DNA of 54,979 bases from Parvibaculum sp. (GTDB lineage: Bacteria; Pseudomonadota; Alphaproteobacteria; Parvibaculales; Parvibaculaceae). A program made the position numbers and the translations under genes. This document shows, in pieces, positions 43,656-51,020 of the stretch. The first letter of the stretch is position 1; the number at the start of each line of letters is the position of its first letter. Location of the stretch: the NCBI RefSeq assembly GCF_002684405.1, contig NZ_NYVD01000129.1, positions 1 to 54,979 of the forward strand, read 5' to 3'. Below the pieces are notes generated by a model. The model was not told the DNA's origin, did no database searches, and worked only from the letters and a program-made list of their open reading frames with translations.

Positions 43656-44852
43656 TTAACCGAAGAGGCGCAGCACACCCTGTTCGGCCTGGTTGGCCAG
43701 CGAGAGCGCCGTGGTGCCCAACTGCTGGCGCGTCTGAAGGGCGAGCAGCTTGGCGCCTTCTTCATTCGTGTCGGCCAGCGTCAGGTTGGAGGCGCCGGTC
43801 TGCAGCGTGTCCACGAGGTTCTTGGTGAAGTCCTGGCGGATTTCCACCACACCCAGATTGCCGCCGAAGGTGGAGGCCTGCTGGCGCAGAACATCCGTGG
43901 TGGAGTTCAGGCCATTGATCAGATCACTGATGTTGCTGTCGGACTCGAATTCGTGATTGCCGTCCGATGCGCCAACCGTGGAGATGTTCAGAAGACCGTC
44001 CGGCGTCAGCTGGACGCCCTGAATATCCATCTTGCTGCTCTGATCTTCATTGAAGAAGACGCTCAGCATATCGCCCTTGAGCAGGTTGACGCCCTTATAG
44101 CTCGCATCGTCCGCCAACTGCTTGATCTGGTCGCGCAGATTGTTGAAGTCCGTTTCGTATTTGTCGCGGTTCACGCCGTTGGACGAGGACGTCTTCGTGC
44201 CGAGCAGTTTGGAGAGCGCGGTATTGTCGGCGGAGTCCGTCGTGACGGCGACCGCGCGGCCCGAGGCGGCTTCCAGATGAATCTGGCCGTCCTCGATGGA
44301 GGCGGTGACGCCTTCGCCGGTCAGGTCGCCACCCGCATCGGTGTTGATCGCATCGACAAGCGCCTTGATGTCGCTCGAGGCGGTAATGGCGTAGTCGAAA
44401 GTCTTTTCGCCGACCGTGAGCGTGATCGTTTCACCGGAGGTGAAGCCGCGGGATGTATCGGTCAGCGTGTTGGTCGCGCCGGACGCCGTGGTGCCGGTGC
44501 CGACGACATCGGTGGATGCCTTGCCGGTCAGCGTGGTCGCGCTGATCTTGGTTTCCAGCGCCTGGTTCGCCGTCGCCTTCAGGCTTTCGACAAGTTTCTG
44601 GATCGATGTGATGCCCTGATCGGCGGCCTTCAGCGTCTGAATGGATTGCCCCATGCTATCGAGCAGGGTGTTCAGATCGGAGGCGCGGTTGTTCAGGCCC
44701 TGTGCCGTGAAATAGGCGGTCGGGTTGTCGATCGCGCTATTCACCTTCAGGCCGGTCGAGAGACGAAGGTTCGTCTCCGAAAGCATCTTCTGCGTGTTCT
44801 GCATGCTGAGCAGATTGGAGCGGATCGCTCCGGAAAGAACCACATCAGCCAT
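43656..44852 (-). CDS. Flagellin, copy A
   Basis: This 398-residue flagellin has ADVVLSGAIRSNLLSMQNTQKMLSETNLRLSTGLKVNSAIDNPTAYFTAQGLNNRASDL and a C-terminus TFGGNLGVVEIRQDFTKNLVDTL, LADTNEEGAKLLALQTRQQLGTTALSLANQAEQGVLRLFG. I prefer ATG 44852 because gagg lies nine bases upstream; ATG 44858 is too close. A long leader of about 160 nt follows a good sigma-54-type promoter at 45027, and a GCCGGCAAAACC half-palindrome lies just before the ribosome site, in the region where FlbT would act on the mRNA. Confidence 0.95.
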   Translation of the reverse strand: MADVVLSGAIRSNLLSMQNTQKMLSETNLRLSTGLKVNSAIDNPTAYFTAQGLNNRASDLNTLLDSMGQSIQTLKAADQGITSIQKLVESLKATANQALETKISATTLTGKASTDVVGTGTTASGATNTLTDTSRGFTSGETITLTVGEKTFDYAITASSDIKALVDAINTDAGGDLTGEGVTASIEDGQIHLEAASGRAVAVTTDSADNTALSKLLGTKTSSSNGVNRDKYETDFNNLRDQIKQLADDASYKGVNLLKGDMLSVFFNEDQSSKMDIQGVQLTPDGLLNISTVGASDGNHEFESDSNISDLINGLNSTTDVLRQQASTFGGNLGVVEIRQDFTKNLVDTLQTGASNLTLADTNEEGAKLLALQTRQQLGTTALSLANQAEQGVLRLFG

Positions 44853-45026
44853 TGTCATCTACCTCTAGGGTTTTGCCGGCTCGTCGTATCATCACGGCAC
44901 AGCGGCTATACTCGGAATTAATGCTTAATTCAGCGTAAACGGATCTGGATCTTTCCTTCTCCGCTGTGGCTTCTCACGCTTCCGAGCGCCAGATTCCACG
45001 CCGCGTCACTACTGGCATGCTATATC

Positions 45027-45041
45027 GCACAAGCCGTGCCA
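45027..45041 (-). promoter_or_regulatory. Sigma-54-type promoter of flagellin A
   Basis: On the minus strand TGGCACG-GCTT-GTGC: perfect -24 element, GG-N10-GC spacing, near-perfect -12. It lies in the 298-bp gene-free stretch 44853-45150. Confidence 0.72.
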
Positions 45042-45116
45042 TATCCATTTTTTCAATAAAAACAATCGGTTGAGTGTTTTTGAGGGCCCCGTGGGCGGCA
45101 ATTGATGCGCGGCCCG

Positions 45117-45131
45117 CGGCAAAGTTTGCCG
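45117..45131. promoter_or_regulatory. CGGCA-N5-TGCCG palindrome upstream of flagellin A (FlbD/ftr-like)
   Basis: CGGCA-AAGTT-TGCCG is centred about 97 bp upstream of the -12 element of the flagellin promoter; GTCGGCAGG directly after it may be a second half-site. Confidence 0.72.
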
Positions 45132-45150
45132 GTCGGCAGGCAGGAAATGC

Positions 45151-46788
45151 TCAGCCGATCAGGCGCTTTGCCGCTTCCTGGCGGAACAGGGAAACCAGGG
45201 CCTCGCGGTCCCAGAAGGGCGCCTGAGGGTAAACGGTGAGGGAGGGATACCAGGGCAGGCTGCCCGTGCCGAGCTGGTTGGCATTCTCGATCGGGGCGAA
45301 GACGAGGGCGTTGGCTCCCAGCGCGCCGGCCATTTCGGTCGCCGCGTTCCATGATCCGACCGTGAGATCGAGTTCGCACAGAAGCGCGGCCACGCCTTCA
45401 AGGTCGTCATGGGTGTCGAGACCCGGCATTTCGTGGATCGTGATGCCGAGTTCCTGCCTTGCTTTGGCGAGCTCTTCCTCGGGTTTCGAATATTGAAGGC
45501 TCACAATGTCGAAGCGGTCGTCGTCCAGAAGCGGCTTCCAGTCGGAAAGCTGCGTGGCATAGAGATCGCGCAGCGCGTTCGAGATACCCGAGCGCCAGGT
45601 GATGCCGATCTTGGGCCGCGGCCCCAGAGAAGAGAGCCATTCGCGCGCCCGGGCCCGTTTTTCGGGGCAGGCGACGAGCCGGGGCGGGTTTTTCGGGAAT
45701 GCGTCCAGGCTGCGGCGAAGATGAATGGACGGCATGGCGGCCGGCGCGGTGAGGTCGAAATCGATGTCGCCGTAATTTTCAAAGCCCGATGCAAGGCGCG
45801 TTTCGGCCCGCACCGTCGCGCCGGGCCATGTGCGCTGGTAGAGCGGCACCACGCGCGGATCGGTTTCGATGATGACATGGCCCGCGCGCTCCACGATGTC
45901 GTGATAGACGGTGGAAAAGCGGAAATCGTCGCCCAACCCCTGTTCGCGCCAGAGGAAAATCGTCTTGTCTGCGAGGTCTTCGTCTTTCCAGATGAGACCG
46001 GGGAAGGGGCGCAGCGGCGTGCGCGTGCCGGATTCGAAACCGTAGCCGTAAAGATCCCAGCCATTCTCTATATCGCCGGTGGCGAGCAGGGCGAGGGCGA
46101 GGTTCCAGAGGATTTTGGCATTGTGAGGCGTGACGGACAGCGCCTGCTGATAAAGCTGGATCGCCTCTTGCGTGCGTCCGGCGTTCTGAAGCATCGAGCC
46201 CAGGTTGACGGCGGCCTGGATCAGGTCCGGCTTCAGCATCAGGGCGCGCCGATAGCAGGCCTCCGACTCGTCGAACATGGCGGCATTGGCCAGATAGCGA
46301 CCAAGATTGCTGTAAGCCTCGGCATTGTCGGGAAACATCTCGATGACTTCCGAGACGAGATCGACCGCGGCCTGCGTTTCGCCGCGCTCGTCGAGGATCG
46401 AGGCGAGGTTGATCCGCGCAGACGCGATCCGCGGCTCCTTGCGCATCAGTTTGCGATAGATCTCTTCGGCGCGTTTCTTCTCGCCGCATTCGGCAAAGGC
46501 GAGGGCGACCTCGAACTGTTTCTGCAGGTCCTGTCCGGCACGCCGGGATGCCTTTTCGAGGTGTTTGCAGGCTTCTTCGGTCTCATCGAGCAGGGTCAGG
46601 GCCTGCGCCATGACGAGGCGTGCCTGATGCGTGTCGGGCTTCTCGGCCAGCACGGCATCCAGATACTGGATGGCCTTCAGCGGGTCGCAGGCCTTTACCG
46701 CGTCCGCTGCCAGATCCAGCTTTTGCCGGAGGCTGGTTGCCTCGATGGAAATTACCGGATCCGTTGCGATTTCGATTTCGAACGCCAT
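45151..46788 (-). CDS. TPR-glycosyltransferase, FlmG-like (flagellin glycosylation)
   Basis: From ATG 46788 (gagggtgggc upstream) this is 545 residues. Residues about 25-240 are tandem TPRs (DPLKAIQYLDAVLAEKPDTHQARLVMAQAL; AYSNLGRYLANAAMFDESEACYRRALMLKPD). Residues 260-545 form a GT-B-like domain (LWREQGLGDDFRFSTVYHDIV, PKIGITWRSGISNALRD, EGVAALLCELDLTVGSWNAATEMAGALGANALVF). Caulobacter FlmG, formerly FlbA, has TPRs that bind flagellin and a glycosyltransferase domain that adds pseudaminic acid. Position next to two flagellin genes supports that role. The sugar-nucleotide pathway is not in this window. Confidence 0.85.
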   Translation of the reverse strand: MAFEIEIATDPVISIEATSLRQKLDLAADAVKACDPLKAIQYLDAVLAEKPDTHQARLVMAQALTLLDETEEACKHLEKASRRAGQDLQKQFEVALAFAECGEKKRAEEIYRKLMRKEPRIASARINLASILDERGETQAAVDLVSEVIEMFPDNAEAYSNLGRYLANAAMFDESEACYRRALMLKPDLIQAAVNLGSMLQNAGRTQEAIQLYQQALSVTPHNAKILWNLALALLATGDIENGWDLYGYGFESGTRTPLRPFPGLIWKDEDLADKTIFLWREQGLGDDFRFSTVYHDIVERAGHVIIETDPRVVPLYQRTWPGATVRAETRLASGFENYGDIDFDLTAPAAMPSIHLRRSLDAFPKNPPRLVACPEKRARAREWLSSLGPRPKIGITWRSGISNALRDLYATQLSDWKPLLDDDRFDIVSLQYSKPEEELAKARQELGITIHEMPGLDTHDDLEGVAALLCELDLTVGSWNAATEMAGALGANALVFAPIENANQLGTGSLPWYPSLTVYPQAPFWDREALVSLFRQEAAKRLIG

Positions 46789-46852
46789 GCCCACCCTCGT
46801 TCAATCCGGCCGACGCCGGTGCCCAACGCCATGGAAAATGGCCGAAACTTGG

Positions 46853-46867
46853 TTAGCGCATGGTTAA
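46853..46867. promoter_or_regulatory. CtrA-type box upstream of the FlmG-like gene
   Basis: On the minus strand TTAACCAT-GCG-CTAACC: the 8-mer TTAACCAT plus the TTAA-N7-CTAA form of the CtrA motif, 65 bp before the start codon. Confidence 0.6.
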
Positions 46868-46882
46868 GCCCGGTCGGGCGGA

Positions 46883-47347
46883 TCAGGCGCGCTCGTCGAA
46901 GGCGATGGAATTGTCGCGTGCGCGGGTCTGGCGAATGGCGGCATTCTCGCCATATCCGCCCGCCGGCGCCTTCTGGCGGCTGACCCCTTCCGCAACCGCG
47001 TGGATCAGCCGGTCGGAGACCGATTTCGTGGCGAGCAGGGTCTCTTCGTTCCGGCGCAGCGTCTCGTCGAGATCGTGCATGGCCGCTTTCAGCTCGTTGA
47101 TCTTTTCGGAAGGCGCGCGGTCGATGAGTGCGGTGCGCTGGCGTACGGCCTGACTGTCCATGGCGTAGTCATTGGCCACGCGGATCTTCTCGGCCTGCAA
47201 TTCGCCCAAAGCGCCGATCTTGCGGGCCTGCAGGGCCTCGGTTTCGCGCGTCAGGATCGAGGTGAGGCTCGTCGTCAGGCGGAGCAGGCGCTCGGCAAGT
47301 TCAGCAGGCGGGAGTTGCTCGGCGGGAGTGCGGCGCTCGGCGCTCAT
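46883..47347 (-). CDS. FlgN-like flagellar export chaperone
   Basis: This 154-residue all-helical protein (ELAERLLRLTTSLTSILTRETEALQARKIGALGELQAEKIRVANDYAMDSQAV ... IDRAPSEKINELKAAMHDLDETLRRNEETLLATKSVSDRLI) fits the FlgN/FlbY-like chaperones of FlgK and FlgL: the LxxETxAL segment and paired long helices. Assignment is moderate because helical families look alike. Its ATG overlaps the rod-binding gene stop (ATGA). Confidence 0.72.
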   Translation of the reverse strand: MSAERRTPAEQLPPAELAERLLRLTTSLTSILTRETEALQARKIGALGELQAEKIRVANDYAMDSQAVRQRTALIDRAPSEKINELKAAMHDLDETLRRNEETLLATKSVSDRLIHAVAEGVSRQKAPAGGYGENAAIRQTRARDNSIAFDERA

Positions 47348-47673
47348 TGGTGTTGCTCCTGAAGCTTGATGATTTCCGAATAGACGGTGTCGGCAAGGCC
47401 GATGCCGCCGGATTTGGTCATTTCCTGGCTGTACTGGTCCACCAGCAGGGAGCGGAACATTTCCTCGCCCTGTCCGCCGCCGAATGTCTCGTCCGTTTTC
47501 ACGCCCTTGAACATCGACTGGAACATGCTGGAGAGGAACTGGGACTCGAAGTCCTGCGCCGCAGCCCAGGCTTTCGGGTCCTTGCCCTGCGGTGTGTTGG
47601 CGGCGTGCTGCGCGCCGCCGACATGCACATAGGCGGACTGGAAGGCGCCGGAGGGAAGGGCGGTCATGTCCAT
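47344..47673 (-). CDS. Rod-binding protein (FlgJ N-terminal domain only)
   Basis: The 109-residue protein from ATG 47673 contains the Rod-binding domain: AAQDFESQFLSSMFQSMFKGVKTDETFGGGQGEEMFRSLLVDQYSQEMTKSGGIGLADTVYSEIIK. The muramidase half of E. coli FlgJ is absent, as usual in alphaproteobacteria, so a separate hydrolase must open the murein. The start overlaps the flgI stop (TGATG); a GTG one codon earlier is an alternative. Confidence 0.9.
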   Translation of the reverse strand: MDMTALPSGAFQSAYVHVGGAQHAANTPQGKDPKAWAAAQDFESQFLSSMFQSMFKGVKTDETFGGGQGEEMFRSLLVDQYSQEMTKSGGIGLADTVYSEIIKLQEQHQ

Positions 47674-48809
47674 CACATCACCTCGATTTCGGCCTGCAGC
47701 GCGCCGGCGGATTTGATCGCCTGCAGAATGGTGATCATGTCGCGCGGGCTGACACCCAGCGCATTGAGCCCGTCCACCAGCTCGGCAAGGGAGATCGAGC
47801 CGTCGAGGATGCCGAGCTTGCGGTCTTTCTGCTCGTCCACCTGCACATTGGTGCGCGGCACGACGACGGTCTGGCCCTTGTTGGCGAAGGGGTTGGGCTG
47901 GCTGACCTGCGGCGTTTCCTGCACGGAGATCGTCAGATTGCCCTGGGCGATGGCCACGCGGCTGACACGCACGTCCTGACCCATAACGATGACGCCGGAG
48001 CTTTCGTCGATCACGACACGCGCGGGCGCATCGGGCTCGACACGGAGCTGCTCGATTTCGGTCAGCAGGCCGACCACGTCGTCGCGGAATTTCGGCGGAA
48101 TCCTGAGGTCGATGGTGGTGGGGTTGTCGGCCTTGGCCGCATCCCCGCCAAGATAGGCATTGATGGCGGCGGAAACGCGCTGGGCGGTCGTCAGGTCCGG
48201 ATTGCGCAGCGCCAGGCGCAGCGTCTTCATATCCGACAGCTTGAAATCGATTTCCTTTTCGACGATGGCGCCATTGGCGATACGGCCATTGGTGGGCACG
48301 CCGCGCACCACGGAGGCCGCCTGGCCCTGCGCGGCAAAGCCGCCGGTGGCGAGCGATCCTTGCGCGACGGCATAGACCTGACCGTCGGCGCCCATGAGCG
48401 GGGTCACCAGCAGGACGCCGCCCTGCAGATTGGTGGCATCGCCAAGGGCGCTGACCGTCACGTCGATGCGGGTGCCCTGCGGCGCGAAGGGCGGCAGGTT
48501 TGCCGACACCATCACGGCGGCCACATTGTCGGTCTTGAGCGCGGTGCCGCGCGTGTTGACGCCGAGCCGTTCGAGCATGCCGATCAGGCTTTGCTGGGTG
48601 AAGGGAGCGTTGCGCAGCGTGTCGCCGGTGCCGTTGAGGCCGACAACGAGGCCGTAACCGACCAGCATGTTGTCGCGAATACCTTCCACATCGACGATGT
48701 CCTTGATGCGCGAGGCGCCCTGCGCCGGCATGACGATCATGGCCAGCAGGCAGGCAAGGGCGGCAAAAGCCGCGGCAATGCGATGGGAAGAAAAGAGAAT
48801 GCGGAACAT
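47673..48809 (-). CDS. flgI: FlgI, flagellar P-ring protein
   Basis: ATG 48809 gives 378 residues with a signal peptide (IAAAFAALACLLAMIVMPAQGA). The mature protein shows the FlgI signatures ASRIKDIVDVEGIRDNMLVGYGLVVGLNGTGD, VSALGDATNLQGGVLLVTPL, and near the C-terminus SISLAELVDGLNALGVSPRDMITILQAIKSAGALQAEIEV. It forms the periplasmic ring around the rod. The open frame extends to 48869, but that start would overlie the sigma-54 promoter. The operon continues into the rod-binding and FlgN-like genes with overlapping codons. Confidence 0.96.
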   Translation of the reverse strand: MFRILFSSHRIAAAFAALACLLAMIVMPAQGASRIKDIVDVEGIRDNMLVGYGLVVGLNGTGDTLRNAPFTQQSLIGMLERLGVNTRGTALKTDNVAAVMVSANLPPFAPQGTRIDVTVSALGDATNLQGGVLLVTPLMGADGQVYAVAQGSLATGGFAAQGQAASVVRGVPTNGRIANGAIVEKEIDFKLSDMKTLRLALRNPDLTTAQRVSAAINAYLGGDAAKADNPTTIDLRIPPKFRDDVVGLLTEIEQLRVEPDAPARVVIDESSGVIVMGQDVRVSRVAIAQGNLTISVQETPQVSQPNPFANKGQTVVVPRTNVQVDEQKDRKLGILDGSISLAELVDGLNALGVSPRDMITILQAIKSAGALQAEIEVM

Positions 48810-48852
48810 GAGAGGGGGTACTCGTTTTTCGCCAGCGATCCTGCCCCTATCT

Positions 48853-48868
48853 AGCGAATGCCGTGCCA
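48853..48868 (-). promoter_or_regulatory. Sigma-54-type promoter of the flgI operon
   Basis: On the minus strand TGGCACG-GCAT-TCGCT: perfect -24, GG-N10-GC spacing, one mismatch in TTGC. Transcription would start about 32 bp before flgI. Confidence 0.72.
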
Positions 48869-48988
48869 AAGCCGATCAGGGCTTCCAGCGTTCTGTAAGC
48901 TGTTGAATTTACTCGCTTTCGATGGCGGGCGCCGCATAGCGCAGGGCGGGCCCCGCGGTGCCGGGCGGCAGCGCTTTCCGGCCTCAGG

Positions 48989-49003
48989 CGGCAAAAACTG
49001 CCG
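48989..49003. promoter_or_regulatory. CGGCA-N5-TGCCG palindrome between flgI and fliX (FlbD/ftr-like)
   Basis: CGGCA-AAAAC-TGCCG lies about 130 bp upstream of the flgI -24 element and only 16 bp from the CtrA-type box of fliX, so a protein bound here could activate flgI and affect fliX. Confidence 0.72.
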
Positions 49004-49018
49004 GGAGAGGGGGCGGAT

Positions 49019-49033
49019 TTAACCCCGCCTTAA
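49019..49033. promoter_or_regulatory. CtrA-type box upstream of fliX
   Basis: TTAA-CCCCGCC-TTAA is an exact TTAA-N7-TTAA match, 58 bp before the fliX start codon, where it would overlap a -35 region. fliX is CtrA-controlled in Caulobacter. Confidence 0.68.
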
Positions 49034-49090
49034 GCCTCGCGATCCATTCTCCATAGTCATAAAGCGCATGGGTGAGCGCAGTTGGGGGCC

Positions 49091-49531
49091 ATGATGAAAA
49101 TCGGGCAGACAAAGAGCACATCGGGAACGCAAGGCAAGCGATCCGCCGGTTCGGCGGCGTCGGGCGCGGGTTCCAGCTTTTCCATCGGCGAAACAGGGCA
49201 GGCGCGCGCAAGCGCGGGCCTGAGTGCGCCGGCATCGATCGGCGCGGTCGATGCGCTGCTGGCTCTTCAGGGAGCCGAGGCGGCGGATGATGCGCTGGGC
49301 GCACCGCGCCGCGCCATGGAACGCGCAGAGGACATGCTCGATATTCTGGATCAGGTGAAGATCGACCTGCTCTCGGGCAAGATGCCGGTCAACCGGCTGA
49401 CCCGTCTTCTGGGCGTGGTCGGGCGCAAGAGGGGCCATGTGGCCGATCCGAACCTCCAGGACGTTCTCGACCAGATCGAGCTTCGGGCGCGGGTGGAACT
49501 GGCCAAATTCGGCAATTATCCCGAAAACTGA
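49091..49531 (+). CDS. fliX: FliX, flagellar assembly checkpoint regulator
   Basis: This 146-residue protein has a Ser/Gly/Ala-rich N-terminus and the conserved FliX helical C-terminus: SIGAVDALLALQGAEAADDAL, RRAMERAEDMLDILDQVKIDLLSGKMPVNRLTRLLGVV, NLQDVLDQIELRARVELAKF. In Caulobacter FliX couples early flagellar assembly to activity of FlbD, the sigma-54 activator. The divergent arrangement with flgI is the Caulobacter arrangement. ATG at 49091 follows gttgggggcc; a second ATG at 49094 is possible. Confidence 0.93.
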   Translation: MMKIGQTKSTSGTQGKRSAGSAASGAGSSFSIGETGQARASAGLSAPASIGAVDALLALQGAEAADDALGAPRRAMERAEDMLDILDQVKIDLLSGKMPVNRLTRLLGVVGRKRGHVADPNLQDVLDQIELRARVELAKFGNYPEN

Positions 49532-49631
49532 GCTGATTTTGCTGCTTTTTGCGGCAATTTGGCCTTTTGCCAAGTCATTGCGTCAGTTGAATTTTCACGG
49601 ATATTTCATCGGCGAATCGCTGACTGCGCAG

Positions 49632-49660
49632 TTGAGAATCGTAGGGTCTCTCCATATACT
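49632..49660 (+). promoter_or_regulatory. Sigma-70 promoter of dksA
   Basis: TTGAGA and TATACT are separated by 17 bp, each one or two bases from consensus, about 40 bp before the dksA start. Confidence 0.68.
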
Positions 49661-49704
49661 CCGCCGCGCTTGGTTAGGGCTCGTTTGAGGGAGTGACCGT
49701 CGGT

Positions 49705-50121
49705 ATGGCAGTGCGTTTACCCAAAGGCTATACGCCATCGGACGATGAGCCGTTTATGAACAAACGGCAGAAGGAATATTTCCGTCTCAAGCTGGAGAAG
49801 TGGAAAGACGACATCCTGAAGGAAAATCGCGAGACGCTGCAGCACCTTCAGGACGATTCTTCCAACCATCCGGATATCGCGGACCGCGCCTCGAGCGAAA
49901 CGGAACGCTCGCTCGAACTGCGGACGCGCGACCGGCAGCGCAAGCTGATCTCCAAGATCGATGCGGCGCTGCGCCGGCTCGAGGACGGAACCTACGGATA
50001 TTGCGAGGAGACGGGTGAGCCGATCAGCCTGAAGCGGCTGGACGCGCGCCCCATCGCCACCTTGTCGATCGAGGCGCAGGAACGCCACGAGCGGCGGGAA
50101 AAGGTCTATCGCGACGACTGA
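49705..50121 (+). CDS. dksA: DksA-type RNA polymerase-binding factor, one-cysteine form
   Basis: This 138-residue protein starts at ATG 49705. It has the coiled-coil secondary-channel arm (KRQKEYFRLKLEKWKDDILKENRETLQHLQDD), with the acidic tip residues in SNHPDIADRASSETE, and the globular part YGYCEETGEPISLKRLDARPIATLSIEAQERHERREK. The four zinc cysteines of E. coli DksA are reduced to one (CEET ... ATLS), the known alphaproteobacterial form. It modulates rRNA and other promoters with ppGpp. It lies inside the flagellar cluster but has its own promoter and terminator. Confidence 0.94.
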   Translation: MAVRLPKGYTPSDDEPFMNKRQKEYFRLKLEKWKDDILKENRETLQHLQDDSSNHPDIADRASSETERSLELRTRDRQRKLISKIDAALRRLEDGTYGYCEETGEPISLKRLDARPIATLSIEAQERHERREKVYRDD

Positions 50122-50147
50122 TTGCGGTCGGCGAAACCGGACGAAAG

Positions 50148-50180
50148 AACGCGGCCCCCGCATGGAGGGCCGCGTTTTTT
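50148..50180 (+). terminator. Terminator of dksA
   Basis: AACGCGGCCC and GGGCCGCGTT pair around nine bases and are followed by further T; 26 bp after the stop. Confidence 0.87.
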
Positions 50181-50218
50181 ATTGGGTAAGGTTGCCTGTC
50201 GGATGCGCCGGGTGATCC

Positions 50219-50971
50219 TTAGAAGGGCATCAGGATGTCGTAGAGCTGCTGGCCGTAGCGCGGCTGCTGCACATCGGTGATCTGGCCGCGGCCGCCATAG
50301 GAAATCCGGGCCTCGGCGATCTGGGTGTGTTCGATGGTGTTGGTGTTGGAGATATCCTCCGGCCGCACCACGCCCTGAACGGTGAGTTCGCGCACCTCGT
50401 TGTTCACGCGCACTTCCTGACGGCCCGCAATGACGAGATTGCCGTTGGGCAGCGTCTGGGTCACGACCGCGGCGATGGTGAGGGCGATGGATTCCTTGCG
50501 GTTGACGGAGCCGGAACCGGCGCTGGAGCTCTTGCTGCCGGCGCCGACCAGTTTCGTCGGGTCCACGGCGTCGGGCAGGACGTGCTTCAGATTGCTTTCC
50601 AGGCCCATGAAATTGCTGAGATTGGCGTCTTCGGAATTGTCGCGGCTGCGCTTGGAGGTGTTGTCCACCTTGGCGCTGTCGGCAATGTCGATCTTGACGG
50701 TGAGAATGTCGCCCACGCGGCTGGCGCGCTGATCGCGGAAGAAGGCGCGGGAGCCGGAGCGCCAGAGCGAATTGGGCTGATAGGTGATCTTTTCCGGCTG
50801 CGGCATGGGCATGCCCACGCGCTGGTTTACCTCGGCGGTCAACCCCGCGCCGACCGGCGCGAGGGCAGGGGCCTGGCCGATATTCTCGATGCGGTCCACG
50901 GCGCTGCAGCCGGCAAGCAGGGCGCCGAGCAGGGCGAAGGCGGAGAATTTGACGAGAGAACGCGGGATCAT
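50219..50971 (-). CDS. flgH: FlgH, flagellar L-ring lipoprotein
   Basis: This 250-residue precursor has a lipoprotein signal (LLGALLAGC, lipobox LAGC) and the FlgH body: SLWRSGSRAFFRDQRASRVGDILTVKIDI, then NLVIAGRQEVRVNNEVRELTVQGVVRPEDISNTNTI and the closing ARISYGGRGQITDVQQPRYGQQLYDILMPF. It forms the outer-membrane ring. It is the last gene of the minus-strand flgF-flgG-flgA-flgH operon, 49 bp after flgA. Confidence 0.96.
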   Translation of the reverse strand: MIPRSLVKFSAFALLGALLAGCSAVDRIENIGQAPALAPVGAGLTAEVNQRVGMPMPQPEKITYQPNSLWRSGSRAFFRDQRASRVGDILTVKIDIADSAKVDNTSKRSRDNSEDANLSNFMGLESNLKHVLPDAVDPTKLVGAGSKSSSAGSGSVNRKESIALTIAAVVTQTLPNGNLVIAGRQEVRVNNEVRELTVQGVVRPEDISNTNTIEHTQIAEARISYGGRGQITDVQQPRYGQQLYDILMPF

Positions 50972-51020
50972 GGAAACAACCTTTAACTTTGGGTCCGGTG
51001 CCGAATGTTAATCGCGGAGA

